Shown piece after piece: positions 15,217 through 25,300 of a stretch of DNA of 36,031 bases. Under the pieces are notes generated by a model. It was not told the DNA's origin and ran no database searches. It saw only the letters and a program-made list of their open reading frames with translations. How positions within the stretch are numbered: the first letter of the stretch is position 1; each line of letters starts with the position of its first letter. The stretch lies in assembly GCF_002795245.1 (NCBI RefSeq), contig NZ_PGVG01000054.1, positions 1 to 36,031 on the forward strand. Direction: 5' to 3'. Both the position numbers and the translations under genes were made by a program. This DNA is from Bradyrhizobium forestalis. GTDB taxonomy: Bacteria; Pseudomonadota; Alphaproteobacteria; Rhizobiales; Xanthobacteraceae.

Positions 15217-18117
15217 TCACGAATACAGATCAAATCGGTATTTGCGGCTCCTAAGATCAAAAGCTTCCCGTCCGCCCTCCATGATCGATGTTATAGTCGC
15301 GCTGACCGCAGGCGTCTCGATCGCCCCGTCGCAATCGAGCTGCACGCGAGGGGCGTTGTTGTTGGGCATTGACGAGGGTTCAGGAGACTTTAGTGCGACG
15401 ATCTTATCGGCATCCCCGTTGACGACGATGTTGGCATTGTGCGTGGTGAATATGAGCTGACGGGTCGATTTCGAGGTTCGTAACAGCTCAACGATTCGCA
15501 TGATCACGCGGTTGTCAAGGTCGTCTTCCGGCTGATCGATAATCAGAGTCCCCGCAGACTGCTTGAGCAATAGCTCCAATAGAGCTGATGCCTGCTGACC
15601 AGGCGAAGCCATTTTGAAATCTATCGGTCTACCGTCATCAACATAGGACATGTTGATGGCGTCATTCGGCACCGCGGCCACTATTCCTGCAACGACGGGA
15701 TCCGCCAGACTTTGATAGATGCGTTTACGCTGACGATCCGTCAGTTGCCGCGCGCCGTTGAAAATGATTGCCTGCAGCGAGGAGAGCAATCCATCGCTTG
15801 CCTCGGGCGGTGACCCGGCCATGATTTTGGCCTCATACAGGTCCAAGAACCGCTGTCGCAGTTTCGCCCAGCCTTTACTTTCGTCTGCCTCGAGGATAGC
15901 CCTAATCCAATCCGTGCAGCTTTCCTCAACTGATTGGGTGCCTGAACCCTCAAAGAGCTTGTACAGGGCAGCGCGATATTGCGCCGGCATGCGATCCTTC
16001 TTTAGTCGGGCTTTCAACATATTGCTTGATCTTCCCGCAACCTTGTCGGCTGCTGCCTTCAAGATCGCTCGCCGCCGTTCGATTAACCCGTCTAAACTCT
16101 CGAGCGCGTCCCGGTAGTTCCTTTCGGCGTGGACATGGGTCTGGCCAGCGCTCCTCGCCTTTGCCTGCGACGCCTCCGCGGTTTGGAGTTCGGTATTTAG
16201 GCGAGCGACCTCATCGACAAAATTGCTGTGTTTGCTCTGCTCCTCGACCGCGGCGGTGTACGTCAACATGAAAGCATCTCGCTTAGCAGCGAAGCGGCCT
16301 TTGGCATCATTTTGTTTGGTAGCAAGTAGCTCGAGAGCTGCCCGCGCTGACGAAAGCGAGGACGTCAGCATAGATTTCGCCTCAACGACGGCTTCTTGCA
16401 ATTCCCTAACTTCTTCGAAATCGGCGGCACCCTCGTATGCTGCTGCTTCGGCGGTCACAGCGATTGCCTCAAGCTCGCCGAGTTGTGCACTTGCGTGCTC
16501 TGCCTGGCTGCCCACTGTTGCTATGTACTCGCCTGCACGTCCGTACTTCGGACTTTCCTCAATCGTCCGTAAGGCCGCTGCCGACAGGCCTTCCTCCTCA
16601 AGCCGTTTAGTCAGCGCAGCAATCCGTGCCCTGAGATCCTCCACCTTCTCGGTCGTCTGTCTGAGGTCGACCCGGGACTTCCAAAGCGCCACCAGATTAA
16701 TAAGGGCCGCGCCGACGCTCCGTTGCGTGTTTTCAATGTCCCGGTCGATGCTCCGCCGCTGGTCTATCTCTTCGGCCGCGGCGATATTTGTGATCTGATC
16801 CGACGCAGTAGCCGGATCATTCATCGTGCTTGAGAGACCTTTCTGCCTGAATGCTCTTGATCGGAACCTCTCACGCGCGGCGCTCGTTGTCAGTTCAAGC
16901 GTCCGCTCCCCCACAGTAACCGTTATGATCTCACTATTCGAAAGGACTCTCCGCCACGTCTCTCTGACGCCTTCGCGCTCGAGGACGACCTCGACGTAAC
17001 CGTCGCCCGCCAAGGTTTCGCTGATGAGCTTGGCTTCGCGGCTTTGCTCGGGATCAAGCTTTGCATTGAAATCCTTGTCAGTACGACCCAAACCGAAGCG
17101 CAGGTATTCTAGGAAGGCGCTTTTACCGGAGCCACGCCCGCCGATGATGGCATTGAAGCCGTCGTTGAAGACGATTGTCACGGCTGCAGGACCGGTGAGA
17201 CTGCTCTTCACTCGAAGTTCGACCAGGTATTCCGTGGGGCACGTCGGCGGTTCAAAAGCGATTCTGGCTTCGTCAGCAAGCAATGCTTGTCGGAGCGCTT
17301 CAATCGAGTGTTCGCCCAGTTTGATCCAGCAATCGTTAACTCCCAGGCGACTCCAGTCGGCCGTTCGGTTGTCGCCCGTCGCTAGCATGGCGCGCCGTCG
17401 CTTCCCCCAATCGTGGATTTTGCCGCGTATTTTCTCAACGGTTGTTAGATCCAAGGAGCTGTAGGCGCGCTCGATATAGACGCCGTCAATCGGGAGGTTG
17501 GCGAAGCGGGGATGGTGACCCTGCTCATTAAGAGTCTTATGATCCTCTTCCATACTGAAATGAGGCAAGATCACGCTGGTATCGCGTAAATGTTGCTCGC
17601 TTTGGACTGCCTCAACAAAGCCGGACACGGTTTCTCGCGCGGGCAGAATGTCGCATGTTTTCGCATCAGAAGCTGGCGCCATGAGAATGTTGCCGGCGGC
17701 GCCGAGCGCAAGTTTCTGTGTGTCTACGGTTGCGCTTGGATCGAAGATGACGATGCATTGGGCGTTGTCGGAGCATGTGATCTCCACAGCCGGGAAGACA
17801 AGAACATTAGATTGCAGTCGTGCTGCTGCCTCCAACGCATACGCCGACAGGCAAATATCGTGATGATCAGAGATAGCCACGGCCTGCAGCCGGGCCGCTT
17901 CAGCTGCCCGTATAAATTCCTCGGCCCATGCCCGTCGTGCGAGCTCCGCCGCGTCCTCGCCACCAGGCAGATCGGGTGAACCGCTCCACGCCCGGTCGCG
18001 TGGCGTGTGGCATTGGAAATCGCACTTATGCCACGTCGTACCTAGATGTAGCCCCACCTCGTAAATCATTTCCTGCGTCTTTCTTCGCGGGCCAAACTTG
18101 CCGAGCATGTGCGTCAA
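15217..18117 (-). CDS. PHP phosphoesterase-SMC/RecF ATPase fusion (TrlF-like)
   Basis: The product is 966 residues from a TTG at 18117; ATGs at 18108 and 18069 are alternatives and the last still keeps the whole PHP domain. Residues ~25-270 are a PHP domain with metal-ligand motifs CDFQCHTPRD, ISDHHD, VEITCSD, LPHFS and ATGDNR. From ~300 an ABC/SMC-type ATPase begins: Walker A GGRGSGKS at 326-333, a long coiled-coil middle (~470-720), the signature-like SPGQQAS, Walker B LIIDQPEDD with Asp861, and the H-loop FTTHN. This is the layout of TrlF-family AAA-like ATPases as I know them. PHP domains hydrolyse phosphodiester or phosphate bonds, while SMC-like parts sense nucleic acids or ends. It lies on the operon strand but 378 bp upstream, so it may be a separate defence gene. 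Confidence 0.88.
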   Translation of the reverse strand: MTHMLGKFGPRRKTQEMIYEVGLHLGTTWHKCDFQCHTPRDRAWSGSPDLPGGEDAAELARRAWAEEFIRAAEAARLQAVAISDHHDICLSAYALEAAARLQSNVLVFPAVEITCSDNAQCIVIFDPSATVDTQKLALGAAGNILMAPASDAKTCDILPARETVSGFVEAVQSEQHLRDTSVILPHFSMEEDHKTLNEQGHHPRFANLPIDGVYIERAYSSLDLTTVEKIRGKIHDWGKRRRAMLATGDNRTADWSRLGVNDCWIKLGEHSIEALRQALLADEARIAFEPPTCPTEYLVELRVKSSLTGPAAVTIVFNDGFNAIIGGRGSGKSAFLEYLRFGLGRTDKDFNAKLDPEQSREAKLISETLAGDGYVEVVLEREGVRETWRRVLSNSEIITVTVGERTLELTTSAARERFRSRAFRQKGLSSTMNDPATASDQITNIAAAEEIDQRRSIDRDIENTQRSVGAALINLVALWKSRVDLRQTTEKVEDLRARIAALTKRLEEEGLSAAALRTIEESPKYGRAGEYIATVGSQAEHASAQLGELEAIAVTAEAAAYEGAADFEEVRELQEAVVEAKSMLTSSLSSARAALELLATKQNDAKGRFAAKRDAFMLTYTAAVEEQSKHSNFVDEVARLNTELQTAEASQAKARSAGQTHVHAERNYRDALESLDGLIERRRAILKAAADKVAGRSSNMLKARLKKDRMPAQYRAALYKLFEGSGTQSVEESCTDWIRAILEADESKGWAKLRQRFLDLYEAKIMAGSPPEASDGLLSSLQAIIFNGARQLTDRQRKRIYQSLADPVVAGIVAAVPNDAINMSYVDDGRPIDFKMASPGQQASALLELLLKQSAGTLIIDQPEDDLDNRVIMRIVELLRTSKSTRQLIFTTHNANIVVNGDADKIVALKSPEPSSMPNNNAPRVQLDCDGAIETPAVSATITSIMEGGREAFDLRSRKYRFDLYS

Positions 18118-18556
18118 TGCAACATACCTAGCGAACTAATCCATTGCACCAACCTGCATCCTGCCAAGCTGGGCCGACACAATTTTCCCGCGGGAGCATT
18201 GGCCAAAACGTTAGTCCATAAAAGTGATAGGTCTGTCCGTATCGTACAAAGTGCGCTTTCAATTTCGCGGCTGAAATCGCCGCGCGTCACTCTCGTTCGA
18301 ATCGTACCAATGTCAGTACCTGCACGCGACGTGATTTAATGGATTGTTCTGAAAAGCTCAGCCGGCGGGCTGCGATTGACATTCAAAAGCTCTGCGAGGT
18401 CGAACCTTATCGATAGTCACGTGGCTCTTAATTTTGATCTGAAGCACCAAAGGGCAGTCCTTTCTTGGACACCATACATTTCTGGATTGCAAACAAATCC
18501 ACATAGATAAGCCCTTGTTGCTTTGGCCCCCGACTGTGTAGCAATGGGGTGTAACA
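18118..18556. other. Divergent intergenic region, left part
   Basis: About 440 bases contain no supported gene. They are more AT-rich than the flanking genes. Two related strings, ATCGTACAAAGTGC (from 18240) and ATCGTACCAATGTC (from 18301), lie about 60 bp apart and could be operator half-sites or chance. The promoter of the PHP-ATPase gene is expected here. Confidence 0.4.
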
Positions 18557-18923
18557 TTGCTGTTCAGGGTTGTTCGGCCAATGCGCCGCGACGGGTCTGG
18601 CTTTCCTTTTTTCGTGCAGCGTATTCCGGCTGATTCCGGCGCGCAGCAGTCGGTGCCGAACTCGCAATGGGGCGACGGCTTCGTTTTCGTGACGCCTAGC
18701 GAGGGCGCTCAGGCCGTGCGGTTCTCCCCTCGCACCACAGAGCCTGGCGAAGCCAAGAAGCGTCAGGCGCTCGCGGCAGCGCACCTGGCGACCGTGTGGG
18801 AGGCGCTCCGCAATGGCCCCTCCGGTGCATCTCACCCACCGGCAAGCGACAGCCTTGGCAGGCGAACTCTATTGCGTTTGGGCGGACAGCGAGAGGCTAC
18901 GGGCTTCGTGTGAGTCAAATTGA
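18557..18923 (+). pseudogene. Frameshifted N-terminal remnant of a tyrosine integrase
   Basis: The first frame contains FPFFVQRIPAD, then RFSPRTTEPGEAKKRQALAA and HLATVWEALRNGP. This is the usual N-terminal layout of rhizobial phage-type integrases (an arm-binding domain with 'R.VP.D', 'SL.T.DP.EAK.R...A', 'W..LR.GP'). The homologous continuation LTHRQATALAGELYCVWADS is found one frame over, from 18828, and ends at TGA 18921-18923. A +1 frameshift therefore lies between about 18814 and 18828. The core-binding and catalytic domains (R-H-R-Y) are missing; only short, stop-broken debris follows. The family call is from pattern memory; the frame switch is seen directly. Confidence 0.55.
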
Positions 18924-19312
18924 TCCGTCGCGCTGAACGGGAGAGCTGGAGCTTGGAGAGGGGATCGACGCGTGAATTTGTTGCAGGCCATGATTGACAG
19001 AACAGAATAAGTTCAGTTGAATAATTTTCTCTTACATCTCATAGGCGCTTCAATTTGTCATAAAGAAGGACAGGGGAAGCAACCAAGCGTACCGCTGGTT
19101 TGAGGCATAACAGCCAACAAGAAATTTGGATCATCAACTCGGTTCACAGTCGGCTCTGTTGCGTTTGCAACTTCGGCTATCGACATCTCGTTTACATGCC
19201 GACCAGCACTCGTGCGATCGAGGCGGCCATAGGTGATCCTATTGTCAGGTGCAGGATTAGTTTCCTTGGACGGGGCAGGGGCGGGAGAGGCTATTAGCAA
19301 ACGGGGCACGGG
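18924..19312. other. Leader of the giant-protein operon
   Basis: About 390 bases without a supported gene lie before the ATG at 19313. The left part may hold further integrase debris. GTTGC-GTTT-GCAAC near 19158 can form a small hairpin. The promoter for the giant genes should be here; TTGAATAATTTTCTCTTACA near 19017 is the most AT-rich candidate, but no clear -35/-10 pair is seen. Confidence 0.35.
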
Positions 19313-22300
19313 ATGGTAGACGAACGCGATTCGGAAGAAGGCGGCACACAGCTCGGCTTCCGTTTCGATTTCGGGAGTTCATCAGAATCGGATTCGCCCG
19401 TTTCAGGCAGCCACCAGAAAGCAGGACTTGGGAAAGTCACGAGGCGTGACTTTCTCGTAGGTGGGGGTGCCACCTTCGTGGCCACGCCGCTGGCGGCGGC
19501 CGAAGCCAGAAAGCACTTTCTTGACGTCGCATATGAGGATCGCACGCGCCGCGGCCTCGTCATCGCGTGGTTCGAGTCAGGCAAGCGCTACGCCTGGACG
19601 TTGCGAGCTTCCATTTTCACAGATCCGGATCTGCCAAACGGACGGGGCCGCTTCATCCTGAGGCGGACGCACGATGGTTGGCGCGCCGACATCGCGCAAT
19701 GCGCGCTGCCCGGCGACTATAAATTTGCATTGCGCATCGAAATGAAATGGGATCCGGCGTTCGATCCGGGGAAACCTACCACTGACCTGGGCCCGCAGCC
19801 GCCTTCGATGACCATAATCCTGCGTCGCGGCGCAGATATTTCCCTGCAGATCGGGAAAAACCTGATCGACTTCCTGAAAGCCGAGCCGCAGAGTGTCGAT
19901 GAAATCGGGACTGATCTCAGCACGCCGCAACTTGCAGACCTGATACAGACGCTGTTCGGGGACTCCTTCGACAGCAGCAAGGCAAGCCAGAGCAGCCTCG
20001 CCTTCCACCGTGAATTCTACTGGATCCTGCGGGCCGGGAAAAAGCTGGGGCCCAACGAAGCGGAGACAGCTGCCGCCAAGCAGAGCCGCTTCCGTGCTCT
20101 GGCGGACGAGGGTGTGTCGCTTCAATTCCGTGAATGCATATTCACCGTTTTTTCCGGCAGCAAGGGAGCCGAAGCGACGAAGGCTTTCATTCTCAATCAG
20201 AACGCCAAGGACGATGAGAAGCAAGATGTCCGCGCCCTGTTTTCTGGCGACGGTGCCCCTCCAGCACCGGATAGCACCCTTTCGAGCCTGTCCGATGACG
20301 AGGCAAGCCGAGCTGCAGTCCCCCCGCCGATATCGGCGCCGGGTGCCGGCCCTCCACGCGACCTCGCCGAAGAGCAGCGCCTCGCACCACGGGTGCTGTA
20401 TGCGCTCGTCCGGCACGATGCAATGCAGACCAAGGCAAATCCTCAGGATGCCTGGAGTGGGACGCTTGCACTCGGTCGCCATTCTGGCGGAGAGCGCGGC
20501 AATCTCGTAATCGGTGAGGGAAAGGAATCTTCGTTTCTTGGATGGCGCAACCAAGGCGATAACAGGCCCGTTTTGGCATTGCGCATGCCCTGGATGCGGC
20601 TCGATTTGCGCCGCGAGCAAACCGCCGTGCCGAGCCAGTTTGACGATCTCAAGGGGCTGCTGTGGCGTGCACCTGGTGAGGACGGCAAGCTCCGGCTGAT
20701 TGCATCGCTTACGCCCACGAAACGCAAAATGCGCATCGAAACGCATTTTGGCCGGTTCACCGTTGCGCCATTGCCGCCGATCGCGCCGCGATCGGGTGTG
20801 TCCGCGCGCGTGCCGTCAATCCGGGTCGGAGGCACCGGCCCGAAGAACACCCGCACCTTGAATCATTTTGCCGCTCCGCTTGCGCTGGAGGAGGCCGGGA
20901 TTCCCCTCAGCAGTGCCCGCCTCTCGGAGATCGAACGGCGGCGTGCCGCCCGCCTGGATGACTCCGGGGGATCGCCTGCGGAACGTGCAGCGCGATTGTT
21001 CAGTCAGCTCACGTTTCATGAAACGGAATGCCTGTTTCACATCGATAAGCTCGCTAGGCGCTACGTATGGAAGGGCGTTCTCCCGCCGGCGACCGAGCCG
21101 CCGCAGGCTGAAGCCGTCATTCATATCGGCGCGAAGAAAGCTGCGAACGAGCTGCCGTTACCGGCGCGGCTGTCGCTCAGTGCAGCATCGCTTCTGGTGC
21201 GTCGGCCTGCCGACCTGCTGGCGCTGAAATACCGCTTCCAAGATCTGCTGCTCGAATACGGCGAGGCCGGATGGTGGGTGGCCCCGGACCGGCGGATCGC
21301 CGCGTTTGTGCCGAGGGGCGAGCCGAAGCCGGTTGCGGACGTAGCTCTCGTCTGCAACGATAAGCCGCTGCCCGCTAACAGTCCCGCCCGATATGAGCTG
21401 CGCCAGGACCCGCGTCCGCTGCTGGTCGTGGAGTTTCCGCCGCAGCATATCGCCGAACAGGCATACCTGCGTCAGTTGGCAGCGGAGCCGGATCTTCCAA
21501 AGCCTCCAAGTAAAACTGAGGTCACCGCAGCCGAAGCAGAGATCCTGCGTTCGGCCGATGAAAACAAGAGAGAGGAGGTCCGTGCCGACATAGAAAAAAG
21601 GCAAACGGCAGGTTTGCCGGCCGACGACCCATTTTTCGCATTTCACAAGCCATTCAAGGAGGCAATCGACGATGCCAACAAGCCGGACAATGTCATCACC
21701 GGCTGGAAATCCAACATCCCCAAGGATCAAAGGATCTATGTCGGACCTGACTACCTTGATCTTGAAGCAGCACGGGTGGCGCGGAAAGTAGCCCGGGGAT
21801 TGCAAGTTGTCGAAGACTGGAAGGATGAGAATCTCAAGACGCCCGACCAGCGTGCGCGATTATTGCGCGGCCTGCCCGAGGTTGAGCTCTCACCCACCGT
21901 CATTCAGGACCTGCGCGAGTCCACAAAAGTCCCCAAGGACCTCAGCGAAGCCTATCCTGAGCCCGTGGGCTCCGCTCCAGCCGAAAAGGACGAGGTGAAG
22001 GATTATCTTGAGAAGCGCGAACGATCGAGGGTGCAGCGCGACACGGATTACGAAGCATTCAGGAAGTTCTATGCCAGTTCCCCTGCTGACCGCAAAAAGC
22101 CGATCGGTCTTACGAAAGAAGAAAAAGACGCGATTGATGCCGTTCCGAATCTTCCAGGACCATTCTACGGGAAACGCAGCACCATCGCTCGGGTCGAGGT
22201 GATCGCAAAAAGTAACGAGTCCCTTGCAATCAGTACCGCGCGGGCGATTGTAGCTACCGTGAATGCGTACGATCTGGACAATGCAGTCGTTGATCCTTTC

Positions 22301-25300
22301 GAGATTCCGACCGAGGCGCGCGTCTCCGGTGGCTCACGGCTCGTTTTCCGAATTCCAGCCGACGACTTCGAATCCGGACGGCCGGACGCGCGGGACGGAG
22401 CGCCTGCCGGCGCGTTTCCATTCACGATCGAGGCGTTGACGAATTGGGGAGCGTTCGACCTCGCCGTTGTTCGGCGTGCCGAGAAGGTGTTTGAGCCGCT
22501 CGCCGGGGTGCAGAACTCCAGGCCTAAAGCTGAAAACGGCAAGCAGGCGGAGGCGGTTGAACAGGATATCGCCAATGGTCGGTTTCCGCCGCGCTGGGCG
22601 CGGCAGGAAACCCGCGATGAGGCGGCAAGGCTTCTGCATCAGGGAATCTCGCGCGGCGACGCCTGGGCGGTGCGTCGTGACGAACAGCGCTCGCTCACCG
22701 GCGCCAGCAGCTGTCCGCCACCGCTGGCGCGGCTTGGCTCGGTGACCGCACCGCAGCGCTTGGCGGAGGTTGCCGCCAGCGTGCGGCCGCCTGGCCTCTA
22801 TGAAACCTCGATCGAAATGCCGTTCCGGCTGATGCTGTCACCTGCTCAGGATGCCGCATGGCGCACCCCGCTCGGCTTGCCGCCGATCGCCAAGCTTGCC
22901 CCGGCGAAGGATGTCCGGTGGAGCCAGAGCGCACCGGTCCCCCTGTGGTTTGCCCAACTTGATGAAGCGCCGGGCTCCTCGAGCATGCGTGCGATCTGGT
23001 CGCCGGATTTTCGACCGGAAGCATTACTCGATCCGGACCTCGGTGGACCGCCGCACGGCCCGTGGGCTCCGTGGGCGATGGCGCGGGAAGTCACGGCGCG
23101 GAATCCGTACACGAAACCGGAGCCGGTGTCGGCTTTCCCGGGGCAGAAGCCCGATCCGAAAGATCCTGAGCGTTTCCGCACGGGGCTGGATGTTGCAGAC
23201 CGGCACGAATTGGTCGCATTGACCTCCCTGCATGGGCTGCCGGTGCGCGGGCGGCGCAAGGAGGACGGGACCCTGGCGGACGGCAGCCAGATCAATCCGC
23301 CACCGGGCTTCAAGCTGCGCTACGCGGCAACTGAATCGCTCAAAACCGAACCGCCGGACGATTATTCCGCGATCTATCGCCCGAAACCGCTCGGTGTAGG
23401 CGAACTCACGCTGACCGCTCTTGGTGGCAGCTTCGACGCTGATACGAATTTCGTGCCCCCGGCATCCGCCAAGATCGTACCGGTCAGTGAGTGGCCGACG
23501 GCGCATGGGCCTGGAAAGCCGCTGTTCGACGCGTTCTCGGTCGAGCGTTGGCAGCAGAGCACGCGGCTCGGTCGCGACATCCGCGTCGAGGTCGTTTACA
23601 AGGGTTTTCTCTTCCCGGTCGGGCACCGCGCGTCGCTGGTGAAGCTGACCGAGCGCCGCTTCATGATGGGACCAGGTGGCCTGGCCGCCGGGCCGGTCGC
23701 CTTCCTGGTGCAGCGGTTCTTCCTGCGCATCGGTGCGCCGATTAAGACGTTCCCGGCGCTGGCCCAACCGAACGAGGGGCGGCGCTGGCCGGTCGAGCGG
23801 CTGGAAATCCTCACGCGGGTCACGCCTGATGTTCTCGATCCCGCCGATGCCGCGCCCTCCGATACATCGAAGCGGTGGGAGGAGGCAGCAAGCGGCCGCA
23901 TCTTCCTGCGCCAGAGCGGAGGCGCTCCGCTACTTCCGGGCCTTGTCTTCTGGCCGCGGGTGCGCGCGCGGGAAGGCGGTGAGGTCAATTTCGAACTGCA
24001 GATCGATGCCCGGGGTGCGCGGACGCGCCTGCCGCTGATCTTCGTGGACAATACAGCGGCCAATGACGTCGGCACCATGAAGGTGCTGACGGAAGAGTAC
24101 AATCTTCTTTCGCATGGGAAGGAGGCTGATCCGCGCCGCGTCCTGCCACTTGGGGGCAGCAAGCACCGCTATGCTCCCGAGAGCGAGCCGGACGGCACGA
24201 GTTTCGATACCCGGCAATGGCTGATCGCGGCCGAGGGAAGGGAAGAGAAACCACCGAGAATCACGGACGCTGAGCGGCGAGTTCAGTTCCAAAACACCTT
24301 GTTTGACTTCGGGCCGCTATTGCAAGGTGTGGACCAGCCGCCCTTCTATCCTGTCATGGCCGAGGGACTCGTGCGCATTGCGCAGGTCGATCGACTCGTC
24401 GGCCGTCCATCAGATGAAATTGCGGTGTTTTTCGATGCCGAATACCTCGCCTTCGGCTTTCCCGACGCGACGACGCTCAAGGATCCAAAGGGTGGGCCGA
24501 TGGATCCCGTCGCGAAGACCGACGTATACCTCGATTTTCGCAAGCCGGTCACGCTCGATCCCAAGGACGCTGGCGATCGCACCGGCGGCGCGGTGCGCCC
24601 CAACACAGCGCTCGTCGCCATGTCGCGCTCGCGCGGGCCGGTTGGCAACAGCAACTACCACGCTGCCTTGAAGACGCTGGCGTCCGATCCGCCGCCGGCG
24701 TCCACCGGACTGGACAAGCCAAAACCTGAAACGTTTTTCGGGGACGCCACCATTCTCGGCATCCTCGACCTGAAGCAGGCGATCTCGTTCCTCGGCGGTG
24801 GCCTGTCCAGCGCGCCCGAATTCCGCGAGGTGGCGCAATATACGTCGGCACTCCTCACCGATCTGACGCAGGCGGGCGATGCGGGCGCGGCCGTCGCGAA
24901 GGTGCGCGACCGGCTGTTGGTCCCGATGCGAGAAGCGCTTCTGACCCTCGCCCGACAATTCTTCGACGCGATCAAGCAGGATACCGGCGCCGTCTTCGAG
25001 GAGAATGACGCGATCACGCGTATCGAACGGCTCTATCCAGATGTAGGTCGATCGTATCGTGAGCTCAAGAACGCGCTCGACGACGCGATCTCGTCGAGCG
25101 AAACAACGCGCGACATTGAAACGCTGCTTGCGTCCTTTGCCGTCATCTATGGCGCAGGCCGGCGTTTTGTTGCCGCAATCGAGCGCGTTGCAAGCGATCC
25201 GCTCGCGCCCGTGCACGAAGCATTGCGGGAGGCGTTCAACAGATTCATCAGTGACGTTATCGCGCGGGCCGCCTCGCTGCTTGAGGGTGTCACGTCCGAT

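Noticed and set aside
15121..15372. A plus-strand frame preceded by AGGAGG, antisense to the 3' end of the PHP-ATPase gene.
   Set aside because: The Shine-Dalgarno is good, but half of the frame is antisense to a solid coding region and the rest has no recognisable feature. Likely chance.
18428..18835. A minus-strand 135-residue frame in the divergent region.
   Set aside because: It is the antisense of the integrase remnant, whose plus-strand reading carries the recognisable motifs.
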